A stretch of DNA of 22,541 nt, taken from positions 1 through 22,541 of the forward strand of contig JBNGIS010032207.1 in NCBI GenBank assembly GCA_049999725.1, in the 5' to 3' direction. Below, piece after piece: positions 8,241 to 18,895 of this stretch; positions within the stretch are counted from its first letter, which is position 1; each line of letters starts with the position of its first letter. Origin of the DNA: Haplomitrium mnioides (Eukaryota > Marchantiophyta > Haplomitriopsida > Calobryales). The notes under the pieces were generated by a model that was not told where the DNA came from, searched no databases, and worked only from the letters and a program-made list of their open reading frames with translations. The position numbers and the translations under genes were made by a program.

Positions 8241-9115
8241 CTCTTCTAAGTGAGTCTCTCTGTTCCACATCTGAAGCATACAACCACTATAGGAGGTTGA
8301 CTTGTAGTTGGTGTAGACCGATTCGCAGTAGGAGGTTTGCCACCTCTAGTTCCTCTTGCATAAGGATGACCACATGTAGTTCGGCCTCTGCCCCTCCTCC
8401 TAAACACTTGTCCTTGGCCTACAATGGGGAATCCGCCCTTTCTAGAAGCTTGTCTTCCACTTGTGTGATTGGCTCTTCTATTGGAAGTACCTCTATGACT
8501 TGCAAGTACATAATGATAATTTTCAGGAGGCTGAGATATGGGCAATGTGCCAAGTGGTCTCAATTTAGAGTTCTTCAATAATAGTTCTTAATGCTTCTCA
8601 GCAAGTAACATATGAGCTATCAGTTTTGAGTATCATATGAATCTTATGTTTCAGTACTGTGCTAACAGAATCATGTTGGTTGGATGGAGTGTTGATAAAG
8701 TCTTCTCTATATGCTCCTTATTATTGACATATTGCTCACATAAAGTGAGCTGTAAGGTAGCTCTGCATAGTTCACTCTTGTATTTAGAAATTGAAGTGAA
8801 GTCTTGAACTCTTAGATTTACCCAATTATGTTTTGCTTTGGGCAAATGGATTGTTTTTGTATGATCAAACCTGTCATTTAGTTGATCCCACAGAGTTTTA
8901 AGATTACTTTCATTAAGAAACTAGAGTTTGAGAGGATCAGTAAGGTGATGCCTCAGAAAAACCAATGCCTATGCTTTCTGATGTGCACTAATCTCTTCAT
9001 TAGTTAGAATTGTTGTATCTATACCCTTAGAAACAAGGTGACCTGCAACATCCAATAACCAAGAGAGGTAATTCTCTCCATCTATGGTCAATGGTTTGAA
9101 GCTGATCTTTTTTAT
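8240..9115 (-). pseudogene. Copia #1 Gag (capsid and zinc knuckle)
   Basis: The frame opens with ISFKPLTIDGENYLSWLLD (about 9108-9052), matching the start of copia #3 Gag. It continues through LPKAKHNWVNLRVQDFTSIS (8845-8786) and the THLHPTNMIL-type segment near 8680. A basic Arg/Gly-rich stretch (8500-8300) precedes CFRCGTE, a zinc knuckle cut short by frameshift near 8258. The start codon position reads ATA (9115-9113) instead of ATG, and stops occur near 8980 and 8650. Gag forms the virus-like particle and binds element RNA. The 5' leader and a possible LTR lie upstream at 9116-9908. Confidence 0.85.
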
Positions 9116-9116
9116 A

Positions 9117-10025
9117 ATTGTAGTTTGATTCAAGGCTCAACAATTCAATGGTCAAGATATAAAATAACAAATGCTAAAATTAGGAGAAATTTTGCTGCTG
9201 AAAATTGAGTCGAAGTCTGATTTAGAGTATTGAGTATAGCTCAAATTTTTATGAGATGTGTTTTTTGCTTGATATATTTGTTGTAGACATAATATGAACT
9301 TGTATGTTGTCACAATTTAATCTTGATTCAGCATTCTCCAATCATCAATTTGCAGTTATGGAGTGTCTTAGCCATAGTTGGATCTCATATCCATGTTCAT
9401 CAAAGCTCAATTATGCATTTTGCTTATGTATTCTTTGTAATTTCTTTAGATTGCTCAATTGGGTATTTTCAATATTCAAAATTGATCAATTGTCAACTTT
9501 TTCTCTTCATCTTCCAACGATTTCACATATACAACTCATCCTCATTCTTGGTTAATCAACTCAGTGATGCATATTTTCCTCCTATCATAAATATTGATCA
9601 CGCTTCAGCAAATTCCTTGTCTACAAGTCTTTCATGTTCTGATTTTTGAATGATATCTTCATATACTTATACAACCCTTTTGTTATGTGTTGCATTGTGT
9701 TGGTGCTTCCTCATAGTAGTAGTCGTCACAAGTTTCTCTTCTCTTACATATTGTTATAACCATATGTTCTTATAATGAAATTAGATGAGTGTTCTCATTA
9801 ACTATAAACATTATATCTTTAATATATATTAGTTTTATCTACACATTCCTTTTATTAAATGTTATAAACACATACAAGTAATAAGAGAGAATATAAACAA
9901 CTCTAACAATGCCACATGATATATTATGCAAGATAAAGGAATATATATATAAGAGGACTAAATGATGATTAAAAATCATTTGTCCAATAAACACAATAGT
10001 TGATATAGTCCAATACCATCACTAT
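9117..10025 (-). other. Junction between copia #2 and copia #1: leader and possible shared LTR
   Basis: This stretch lies between the end of the copia #2 polyprotein and the start of copia #1 gag, both on the minus strand. The part nearest gag (9117-9400) aligns with the copia #2 leader at 14590-14839 (shared CTTGATTCA and GTTGTAGACA), so it is copia #1 leader. Farther up, TGTTAGAG (9908, reading down) to TATAACA (9752) has TG...CA ends with TGTTA/TAACA inverted tips and could be a 157-bp LTR, but no primer-binding site follows it clearly. The small plus-strand open frames at 9304-9649 look like noise. Confidence 0.4.
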
Positions 10026-10570
10026 ATACAATGTAAAGCTTGCATCAACAACTTTTCAAATAAGTCGTCACAATTATCCTTTCCAACAATAACCTGCACA
10101 AATATAGTCTCAACTTGCTACTCGTGAGTGAAAAAGGATTCCGGTGCAATGTGTTTGATGCGGTTTACTTTGATGAATCTATGTTAAATGTGCTCAACAC
10201 ATACAAAATTATTCTCAAACACGATAATAGGATAAAAAAAACAAGAAAAACCACATTGCAAACTAATGTGATCAAACATCCTACTCAACCAAATTCACTC
10301 TCTATTGGCTTCATACAATGCCATAATCTCTGCATGGTTAGAAGAGTTACAAGTTTGAGTTTGCTTAGTACTCTTCCAATATATAGTAGTAGGGTTATAA
10401 AAGAATATGTAGTCGGTTCGGGATTTAGAATCATTAGAATTGGATAAATATTCGACATCCACATATATGGTGAGGATCTTATAAGTTTGCTTGGGGAAAT
10501 AAAGTCCCATATCAATGATACCTTGTAAGTATTGAAAGATATGTTTAATGCTGCTTCAATACCGAATAGT
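10026..10570 (-). pseudogene. Copia #2 RNase H and polyprotein C-terminus
   Basis: YVDVEYLSNSNDSKSRTDYI (about 10471-10412) matches the YADAGYLSDP-type start of copia RNase H. SNHAEIMALYEANRE (about 10339-10295) matches its conserved core with the catalytic Glu. Further down, RIKHIAPESFFTHE (about 10160-10118) and VIVGKDNCDDLFEKLL (about 10088-10040) match the C-terminal tail, which corresponds to copia #3 at 20480-20600. RNase H degrades the RNA template during reverse transcription. At least three frame changes make this copy non-functional. Confidence 0.8.
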
Positions 10571-11697
10571 TGATTGTGAACCTAGCAAGCAAGTTTATGA
10601 CAAATGAAATGTCAAGTCAAGTTTGCTTAGCAAGAAACAAAAGAGCACCAATGGTTGAGAGACAAGACATCTTAGATCCAAGTAGAGCTTTGTTTGTATT
10701 TCTCTTCCTGAAAATATCTTTATCTCTATCCAATATAGGTACCTCTATAGGAGATGTAATTGAATGAGATTTATCTATGTTAAATTGCTAACTACTTTCT
10801 TTGTATATGCACTTTGATGCAAAAGTATGTCTTCTTTTGTAAGTACTCAAATTGACATCATATGCAATAGTTGGTCTTTCCAATGTCCTTCATATCAAAA
10901 AATTTCTTGACATTTCAATAATATGTTTAATTAAAGAATTGTGAGCAAAAACTTTACTGTCATCAATATATATCATAACAATTGTAAATTCTTTACTGAA
11001 AACATATAATGAATAAGCATAGTGCTATATCTTCATGGCAAAAACCTATAGCCAACAACTACTCTTGAAATCTTTTATACCATATCCGACTGCTTTGCTT
11101 AAGTCCATAAATAGATCTCATGATATTGATATTATATCAAACCTACTTGCATGGATCTATGCACAATAGGAGCTAAAGTTCCACTTGCTGGTAAATGCAT
11201 CTAATGGACTAAATATCCTCGCTTGGTATTCACTCCATTGGGCCTTATCATGGTTGGAGGTGTAGATGTGCCACTATGAAGTTTCTCTTGGAGACATGCT
11301 CCCTTTGAATATGATAGATATTTCTTGCAATAACCTCTAGAGGTGCTTTCATATAGATCTGGGTGTCTAATAGCCTATAAAAGTATGTTGTCACTACATC
11401 TATTTGATGTGTCATGAGTTCATGTCTCAGAGAAAAGCCGACTAGATACCGGTTAGCAAAAGCATCCATAACATGGCGTATAATAGATCAAAGTCACTCC
11501 CAAGTATTTATGTGTAGTCATTGGCTACAAGTCGTGCCTTATATTCTGATGATTTTTCCTTAAGCATTATGCTTTTTGACAAATATCCACTTGTGTTTGA
11601 TCAAGTGGGCTTCAAGAGGTGTTGAAACTACAGGTCTAAACACTTTCATTTGGATCATTGAATCCAATTCTAAATTTATTGATTTTTCTCATTTCGA
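10571..11697 (-). pseudogene. Copia #2 reverse transcriptase
   Basis: Opening motifs ARLVANDYT (about 11535) and MDAFANRYLVGFSLRHELMT (frame 11469-11248) lead to QIYMKAPLEVIARNIYHI. An unusual extra segment follows (about 11290-11150), then IYGLKQSSRIWYKRF (about 11118-11074) and MIYIDDSKVFAHNS, with YIDD at 10970-10959. The YxDD box is intact although the frame is broken on both sides. The domain order is normal for copia RT. Decay is by substitution and small indels. Confidence 0.85.
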
Positions 11698-12300
11698 CTA
11701 GTCAGAACTGTATTTTGTTTCTTTGACAAATCTTGGATCTGGTGGAATGTTATAAATAGCCTGAGAAATCATATAAGCAACATGATAATCTATTTTTACA
11801 CTCTCTCTTTGCCATACATCCCTAGTATTCATATAGTGAATAGAAATTTCTTCATTTTCTGGGATCTCAAAAAGAGTAATGATCGGTTGAGATATAGGTG
11901 TAATAGATGATGATGGCACATTGGTAGATGTAAATATCCTCTAAGTCAAAACTTTCGCCAAGGTTGAGAGCCTTTTGCACTTAGAGTACACCTTCTCTTT
12001 ATCCTTGGTGGCTTATCAAATGCTGGGTTTTTCAACTCTTGCAAGCATGTTGGGACATTCTCAATAGGTATGAGTGATCTAGTCACCTTTGAAATCTCAT
12101 TAAATGAGTCCAACAAGTGTTTGTCTGTCTTAGTCAAATGTAATAATATCTTGACTTCATACTCTTATTGCCTTGTTCTTTGATCATTCCATAGAGTAGA
12201 TGATGTCATCCATTGTAATTCTTTTGGTACTAAGGATAACTTGTTTTGTTCCTCAAATTAAGATGGGAAGATGTTCTCATTGAAATAGCAATCTACAAAT
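11698..12300 (-). pseudogene. Copia #2 integrase-RT linker
   Basis: Frames 12137-11946 and 11919-11698 encode LLDSFNEISKVTRS and PSSSITPISQPIITLFEI followed by EEISIHYMNTRDVW, matching the linkers of copia #1 and #3. The region then runs into QAIYNIPPDPRFVKE, which leads into RT. It is low-complexity and hydrophilic, with no catalytic motif. Confidence 0.75.
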
Positions 12301-12329
12301 TTGGCTTGAAATACATTCAATGTGGATGG

Positions 12330-13330
12330 TTACTGATAGTGTATAATCAAAGAAAAATCATATTTGATATATATGCATTTCTGCTCTTTAGAACCAATCT
12401 TAGTCCTTTTTGCTTCTATAATAGGAACAAGGACTTGGAATCCAAAAAAATGTAGGTGTGATAAATTGGGAGTAGTCCCAAAGGCAAGTTGGTGAGGAGT
12501 CAAGGAATTGAAAAATAAAGCCTGATATTTCAAAAGTAATGCAATATGTAATATTGCATGACCCCAAGCCAAAATCAGCAATTTGGTTTGACTTAGCATA
12601 GGCCTTGCAATCATTTGTATGTCGTATATAACTTGTTCAGCAATACCATTTTGAAAATGGACATGCAGCATTGAGTATTGGACATCAATGTCTATGGTCA
12701 TGTAAAATCATCAAAAGTCTTAGACGTAAATTCTCTCGCAATGTCACCTCTTAGAATTTTCACTAGACTATATGGAAATTGATAGAAAATGTGCCGAAAT
12801 TCTAGGAAATACTTAAACTTTGAGTAGAAAGCAAAGAGATTTTTGACCACTTAGAAGAAGCGCATATGATAACCAAGAAATATCTAAATAGTCCACTGGG
12901 TGGATCTATAGGACCACGCACATCCGTATGGATTCTCTCAAGGAATTTAGGAACATTTATAATAGTATTGGATATGGAGAGTTGAAGGACCAACTTTCCT
13001 TGAGAACATTTGATGCACGATTTCATAATGAATCGGGAGCTTAGGTATGTGAGAATATTTTGGGTCACTTTCATTATATTATGAAACATGGTTGTGCTCG
13101 AATGTCCCAATCATCTATGAAAAACCTCTGATTGATCGATTTGTGGTACATCCATATGAAATTTAAGTATTTGTATCAGATAGAATCCAAACATGTAAGT
13201 ACACAATGTTTTCTTTACTATCATTCCTTCAAGAGTCTTTTTTAAAATATGTAAAACTTCTTGGTCTCTACATATGGTTGTATCAATATGAAAGCTATTA
13301 TCACGCATGTTTTTGAAACCTATTAAGTTT
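12330..13330 (-). pseudogene. Copia #2 GAG-pre-integrase and integrase
   Basis: The frame 13308-13111 begins MRDNSFHIDTTICRDQEVLH, the GAG-pre-integrase segment. The frame 13110-12802 carries LGHSSTTMFHNIM, then CIKCSQGKL (zinc-binding cysteines) and ERIHTDVRGPIDPPSG with the first catalytic Asp. The second Asp lies in RGDIAREFTSKTF (about 12750). The frame 12701-12330 supplies VHFQNGIAEQVIYD with the Glu, then LTPHQLAFGTTPNLSHL. All three catalytic residues survive but are spread over different frames. Confidence 0.85.
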
Positions 13331-13633
13331 CTAGTGACACTAGTGCATATATACCAAATTTAGTATACAGTGTTGTTCCTTGCGTCAATGTGATCTTTGT
13401 AGTTACATGTCTTCTTCATTCTGGTTATTCCCCAAAATAGTTGTCACTTGTCAACTTGATGGTGTAATTTATGAGAAATATGATCTACACTTCAGAATAG
13501 TGTGAGTGCTCTCACTATAAGCTATACAAGTTTTGTTGTCCTCCAAAGGAAGCATCTGTACTGCAATTGATCATGTGGTTCTCTTTCAAATCTCTAGCAT
13601 TCTCAATGTAATCATTAAGAGTGTCTTCTTTTT
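13331..13633 (-). pseudogene. Copia #2 protease region
   Basis: It lies between the zinc knuckle and GAG-pre-integrase, where the protease belongs. The stretch near 13450-13340 corresponds to the NQMEEGHGPAIITMPRGTTL segment of copia #3, in broken frames. A clear Asp-Ser-Gly motif is not readable here. Assignment rests on position and alignment to copia #3. Confidence 0.5.
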
Positions 13634-14577
13634 CTAGAAATACACCATGAGTTTTAGGTGTGTTTTGTTTTGCTTACTCTGGTTGTATAAGAAAAATATA
13701 TGTGTAAGAATTCTACACATTTTTTGGGTGTGTCCCTGTGTACCACATTTGAAACAAGTAACACTTGATGGAGGATTGCTGATATTTGGTGCAAATCTAC
13801 TATCAATTTGAGATTTGCCACCTTTTTTCTTCTTGGATAAGGCCTGCCCCAAATATTTCAGCCTTTGCCTCTCTCTTTGATTGTTTGTCCTCTACTTGCA
13901 GTCGGAAATTCTTTCTCTTCTAGAAGTTTGCCTTCCACTTGCAAACCTGGCTCTTCTATTTGAAGTGCCTATGTTGTGGTAGCCATAAAGTAATGTGTTT
14001 CAGAGGGTTGTGATATGGGCAAAGTGTTAGGTGGTCTTGCTTTTGAGTTCTTCAATAACATATCTTGATGTTTTTCATCAGGTAACATATGAGCTATCAG
14101 CTCTGAATATCTGGTAAACTTCATGTTTCAAAATCATGCTAGTGGGATAGAAAGTAGATAGTGTTTCCTCTATCATTTCTTCATCATCCACGGGTTGTCC
14201 ATATAAGATGAGTTGGGATATGATTTTAAAGAGTTCACTATTGTATTTTGCAATAGATGTTTAACCTTGCACTCTCAATTTAAGCTAGTCATGTTGGGCC
14301 TTCAGCAAGTGTGTTTTCTTAGAATGGTCAAATCTATCTATAAGGTTGTCTCAAAGAATTCTTGAATTACTCTCATTGAAGTATTGGGTTTTGAGAGGAT
14401 CAGTAAGATGATGCCTCAAAAAAATAATGTTTGAGCTATTTATTGGGCAAATATTCCATCATTAGTTAAAATTGTAGTCTCTAATCCTTTAGATACCAAG
14501 TGAGCTACTACATCCAATGACAAGGAGAGGTTATTCTATCCATCTATAGTCAATGGTTTAAAGCTTAATTTTTCTAT
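13634..14577 (-). pseudogene. Copia #2 Gag (capsid and zinc knuckle)
   Basis: The start reads ATA GAA AAA TTA AGC (14577-14563), equal to copia #3 MEKLS with ATG changed to ATA. SFKPLTIDG and LVSKGLETTILTN follow. The frame 13852-13634 ends with CFKCGTQGHTQKMC, a complete CX2CX4HX4C zinc knuckle, within a basic region (KKKKGGKSQ). In-frame stops occur soon after the start (TAG after TIDG) and again near 14480. Gag packages element RNA; this copy is not translatable. Confidence 0.8.
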
Positions 14578-14834
14578 AGTTTTGTTTGAATGCATAGTTC
14601 ATAAGTTTTAACACTCAATATAAGAAATGAAAGGTACTGAAATACACAAAATTATTATTATTATTTGTTTTTGAAAGATGAACTAATCTATGTTTTTTTG
14701 CTCATAATTGAATATAGTTCAAAATTTTTATAGGTATTGACTTCTCTGGTCTGGTTGTTGTAGACAAGGTATGGATTGTTTGTTGCTTTAAGTCAGCCTT
14801 GATTCAACAGTCTTGAATCAAAAATTGAAACTTT
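14578..14834 (-). other. Copia #2 leader, part adjoining gag
   Basis: This non-coding stretch aligns with the copia #1 leader at 9117-9350: both contain GTTGTAGACA and CTTGATTCA in the same order. It is interrupted by copia #3 at 14840 and resumes at 21287, where GAAATGTCTGAGC continues the alignment with GGAGTGTCTTAGCC at 9360-9373. Confidence 0.6.
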
Positions 14835-14839
14835 GAAAT
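14835..14839. repeat. Copia #3 target-site duplication GAAAT, left
   Basis: GAAAT sits directly before the 5' LTR and recurs directly after the 3' LTR at 21282-21286. A 5-bp duplication is normal for LTR retrotransposons. Confidence 0.9.
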
Positions 14840-15081
14840 TGTTACATAGAACTAGGATTGGATGCTACTTTACTAATCTATCATTAGGTTGCTAATCTAT
14901 CATTAGTAACTATATTAAGCTAATCCTAATATTAGATACAAGGATGATTATTTATTGTATTATTGATTGATGAGATGTATGAGATGAGAGGAGAGAAGAG
15001 AGGTGAATATAAATTACACACCATACCATGAGCTAATGTGTCTATTTTTTGAAATGTCTATTATACACATATCACTCAACA
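14840..15081 (+). repeat. Copia #3 5' LTR (242 bp)
   Basis: It begins TGTTACATAG and ends TCACTCAACA (TG...CA). Compared with the 3' LTR it lacks about 13 bases near the start. It contains an internal duplication in which CTAATCTATCATTAG occurs twice, 20 bases apart (about 14874-14908), and a purine-rich GAGATGAGAGGAGAGAAGAG tract near 14982-15001. Confidence 0.93.
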
Positions 15082-15093
15082 CGTTATTAGCAC
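15082..15093 (+). promoter_or_regulatory. Copia #3 primer-binding-site-like sequence
   Basis: CGTTATTAGCAC follows the 5' LTR directly. It resembles the CGTTATCAGCAC type of site found after the LTR in many plant copia elements, where a tRNA primes minus-strand synthesis, with one change. The identity of the primer tRNA is inferred, not shown. Confidence 0.55.
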
Positions 15094-17610
15094 TTTGCTA
15101 TTTTATATAAAAAAATTTAAATTTTTTTTCTCTTTTCTAAGAATTTCTTTCCTTGATTTACTCTATTCAATTCTATTATATCTTCTATATATATTAGAAT
15201 TTTTAAAATTTTTCCCCTTGCCCAAATGTATTATTTATCCAAATTGAATAATTTATAATATTATATTACTTTGAGTTGATTCTTGAAGAGCAGCAGTCAA
15301 ATTCACAATTTCATCATTTGGAGACACAATTGGAGTTGCACAAGGAAGGAATCGAGGTCACCCAAGGATTGCAACCACAGGTTACAAGTGAAATCAGATC
15401 GAAAGATGGAAAATTGAAAGAGATCTGCGTCGAATCAGAGTTCTGGAAAATTTGGAAATAGATCGCAATTTTTGACAAATTTTAATTCAAATTCATTAGG
15501 AGGATGTGCGCAAATTCATTTTGAAGTGATTGCAGTTTTAATCAATTGATTTTATTGAGAATTGATGAAGAATTCCTCATATTTCAAACGACTGAAATCT
15601 AGAGAAATTTGCAGTCACGATGTTCATTCATGGCGTAATTTTGATACATCAACATTTTGGCATTGATAAATCTCAGCTTGAAGGATACATGAGAGATGAA
15701 GCGGTGATATATTGTCATTTCAAATTCTCTTAAATCTAAAAGTTCAAACCTGAAGAAAGTTTGACAGTGTGAAATTTTGAAAATGAAGAGTTCTTTTTAG
15801 TAGTGAAACAATGCTGTATCACTATTTTGACATCGATTTATCAAAAGTTTGAAAAGGTGGAAGCTGAAAGTTCGACAAAGTTTTCTAGAGGATTGTTGTA
15901 ACCTCTATATATCACTATTTGGGCAAAAGTTCGAATGGGTTGTTTGGTGAATCTTAAAAGTTTGAAAAGCTTCAAAGGAAGTCACCGAAACAACTATAAA
16001 TTGCCATTTTGGAAATTTGCGGAAATAGTAATAAAAAAGGATAAATATGTTAAGCTAATCTAGCTCAAAAGGGAAGCGGCCCCTATTTATTTTTGACCTA
16101 TCCTATACTGCCAAGTGTCATATGCCTATTGGAGGAGGAATGTGTGAAGTGTTTATATAGAGCTAGCAAGAGTTACAAGCTCACTTATGAGACTAATTGC
16201 AAGTCCCTTGTGAAGCAACAAGAGATTTGGCACCGAGGCTATTCCTTGAAGCTCCAGATTGCTCCCAGAGCCTATTAAATTAACCGGAGCAACATGATTT
16301 CTACCGAACCCCCACTAAGTCCGCCGAGCCTCTGCTAAGTATTCTCCAAAGCATCAGAATGCTCCCGGACATGATTGGACTTCTGAACCTAATTGTTTGA
16401 CAAGCAAAGAAGATCTGTGTGTAAAAATTGACATTTACACTTTTATTTGATCTTTATTTTCAATTTTAAGCATACAAACTTGATCGCCTGAATTGGGCGA
16501 ACATTTTGAGCTATGAATTGCTAAGTTTGGTGGAAATTTGACTACAAACTATGTGTTTACTTTTCTGATTCATAGAAGCAAAACTACATCACATTGGTGT
16601 TATGTTTCTAAATGCTTCAAAATCTAGAAATAGGCACATATCATATTGTTTGAAGTATAACAGAACCAGAACTATATTCTTGAATCTATAGGTGAATCAT
16701 TAGTGATATACAACTATCATTCTGATTGATCATTCTTATGGTTGATACATACATTCAGCTCACTCCATCAAAACAGTTGTTTTTGGAACATTGAGAGCAT
16801 CTATCTCTCATATTGGAATCAGAATATACGATCAAATTGTTTAAAACAGATCTACATGTCTATATAACCACATCAGATTCTTCAATACTCTGTTTTTACA
16901 AAAACACAAAACCTGATACTCATATCAGAATAACAGTGAGCATAAAATTTTTGAGCTATAACAGATAGTCTGAGATTTTACAATGGCTATACTTTATTCT
17001 CTACCTATGCACAAACTTGAGAATAAGTGTTTGTAAAATTCAAAATATAGAATCTACATGACTGATTCTATACATAATATATAAGTTTAAACTCATTAGT
17101 TGGCTCATAATTTTGAAAAAACCAGAGCAAGCTAGTTGCCACAAATAATCCATAGGGTTGACAACTATATATCAGACCATCTCAGTTATTAAGCTCACTA
17201 TTTTCTCATAAATACAATTTTATATCTTCTAATCAAAACAATACAAGTCAATGTTGCATATTATGGAGATTTGATTCAGTTTCAACAACCTATAGCTGAA
17301 AGGAGAACAAAGTTTTTACTACTAGATTTTTTTGGTGATATCAAGACAGCTTCAAGCATCTGCACCAACATATATTTTCAAATATACAGAGTCAACCCCT
17401 TGCCTATAACAAGAAGAAGAGGGAAGCATATTCTATAACAACTCTGTTATCTATTTCTTTTACAGATCTACAAGAATTCAAATAACAAAAAAAAGATAAA
17501 AGCATTTTGTCATTTATTAATCAGAACTCTTTTAGTTCCTGAATATACAGAATCCTTTAAGAAATCTGTTTTCTATTTCTTCAACTTTGTTCATATTAGC
17601 ATTCTAAGAG
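15094..17610 (+). other. Copia #3 leader, about 2.5 kb, no recognisable gene
   Basis: The distance from PBS to gag is far longer than the leaders of copia #1 and #2, whose gag-proximal parts are a few hundred bases. The open frames 15276-15461 and 16093-16278 are short (61 codons) and unrecognised. From about 15700 to 16020, loosely repeated phrases (for example TATCACTATTTTGACATCG, then TATATATCACTATTTGGGCA and CTATAAATTGCCATTTTGG) hint at a decayed tandem repeat. TTTATATAG at 16153-16161 is TATA-like and lies in a slightly more GC-rich island (16070-16400). The leader may hide an older insertion or carry regulatory sequence. Confidence 0.5.
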
Positions 17611-18648
17611 ATGGAAAAGTTAAGTCTTAAAAGCTTGACCATAGAAGGAGAAAATTATCTCTCCTGGTCACTTGATACTGCAGCTCAACTTGTTTCCAAA
17701 GGTTTGGAAACAACTATCCTCACTGATGAGGATATCAAGGCCCAAGAGATAGCACAAGCATCGGTGTTCCTTAGACACCGTCTATCTGATTCTTTGAAAC
17801 TGCAATACTTAAATGAGATTAATCCCAGATTGTTGTGGGAAAGCTTGAAAGAGTGTTTTGACCATACTAAGACAATCCATCTGCCAAAAGTAAGGCATGA
17901 TTGGGTAAATCTGAGAGTTCAGGATTTCACAACAATATCCAAATATAATAGTGAACTTTTCAAAATTATACGTCAATTAACTCTTTGTGGACATCGTGTT
18001 TCAGAAGAGGAACAAATTGAGAAAACATTATCAACTTTTCATCCTACCAATATGATACTGCCTGCACAATATAGGAATATGAACTTCAGAAGGTATTCTG
18101 AATTGATTGCATATTTATTGTTGGCAGAAAAACACCAGGATTTACTTTTGAAAAATTCTAAGACTAGACCTCTTGGAACTCCGCCAATATCTCAACCACC
18201 TGAAGTGAACTGTAGTAAACCAGTGAATAATAGAGGAAAGCCATGACAAAGAACCAAATTTGGTTCCAACAGACAAGCCTCAAATAGGGGAAAAGCCCCA
18301 ATGACTGGAATATATAATAATCAATTCAAGAGGAGAGGTAGAGGCAGGAGCTCTACAAGAAAATCCTTTCCAAGAGGTCAAAAAGGTGGCATACCTCAAA
18401 ACAGAGGAAGAAATATGCTATCTACGAGTAATACAAGAGGCTCAATGATATGTACTAGATGTGGTACTATGGGTCATATTCAAAAAATGTGCAAAATCCC
18501 AGCATATCTAGTTGCACTATATGCAAAAGACCATAATAAACAGAATATTACAGAGAATCATGGAGTGTTCATGGAACAAATTGATACACTCAGTGATTAT
18601 GTTGATAAAGATGATGATCTGGTTGTTCCAAAAAATCATATGTTATAG
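17611..18648 (+). pseudogene. Copia #3 Gag (capsid and zinc knuckle), one internal stop
   Basis: ATG at 17611 opens a frame of 346 codons broken only by TGA at 18244-18246 and ending at TAG 18646-18648. The start MEKLSLKSLTIEGENYLSW is typical of plant copia Gag (UBN2-type). LPKVRHDWVNLRVQDFTTIS and HPTNMILPAQYRNM follow in the capsid part. A basic Arg/Gly-rich region (about 18310-18410) leads to CTRCGTMGHIQKMC (18451-18492), a perfect CX2CX4HX4C zinc knuckle. The stop falls between capsid and basic region, and the same frame continues beyond it. Without that one change Gag would be open over its full length, so Gag has been under less decay than the rest of the element. It forms the particle that packages the RNA. 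Confidence 0.9.
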
Positions 18649-18895
18649 TGCTTATTTATACTTCCTCAATTGGATGACATAAATACATGTATAATTGATA
18701 GTGGAACACTCACACTATCTTGAAGTGTAGATCCTTCTTTACAAATATTATGCCCTCAAGTCGGAAGGTGACAACAATTATGGGCAGTAACCAGATGGAA
18801 GAAGGACATGGACCAGCCATTATCACTATGCCAAGAGGAACTACACTACATATCAGATCTGCTATATATGCACCAAGTGCTACTAGGAATCGCAT
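18649..18895 (+). pseudogene. Copia #3 protease
   Basis: In the gag frame, CIIDSGT (about 18688-18708) is the aspartic protease active site; its catalytic Asp is codon 18697-18699. TGA follows soon after, and the protein continues in another frame from 18720 with MGSNQMEEGHGPAIITM, the protease C-terminal half. A frameshift therefore lies near 18712-18720. The protease would have released Gag and Pol products. Confidence 0.75.

Larger units (their letters stand above)
2101..9116 (-). mobile_element. Copia #1: Ty1/copia element, truncated in RT and split by a later insertion
   Basis: Read on the minus strand, domains appear in copia order: Gag (9115 to about 8240), protease (8240-7876), GAG-pre-integrase and integrase (4290 to about 3335), linker (about 3230-2700) and the start of RT (2657 to about 2101). 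A foreign 3575-bp block at 4296-7870 breaks the protease/GAG-pre-integrase boundary. Its ends join correctly: copia #2 continues across the equivalent point at 13330. No 3' LTR or RNase H is present, because the element stops at the terminal-repeat copy near 2105. Stops, frameshifts and a microsatellite interrupt it throughout. It is related to, but distinct from, copia #2 and #3. Confidence 0.85.
10026..14577 (-). mobile_element. Copia #2: full-domain but decayed Ty1/copia element
   Basis: All polyprotein domains are present in order on the minus strand: Gag, protease, GAG-pre-integrase, integrase, linker, RT and RNase H. None lies in one open frame. Its leader continues upstream (14578-14839) and, after the copia #3 insertion, resumes at 21287. 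A matching 5' LTR is not visible. It lies head to tail with copia #1, and the two share a gag start codon changed to ATA and an extra segment within RT. It is AT-rich throughout, with many stops of the TAA/TAG type. Confidence 0.85.

Noticed and set aside
9752-9908. Short LTR with TGTTA...TAACA ends between copia #2 and copia #1
   Set aside because: The ends are suggestive, but no primer-binding site, purine tract or second copy was found, so it is mentioned only as a possibility within the junction entry.
10115-10447. 110-codon plus-strand frame
   Set aside because: It is a shadow of copia #2 RNase H, which reads convincingly on the minus strand.
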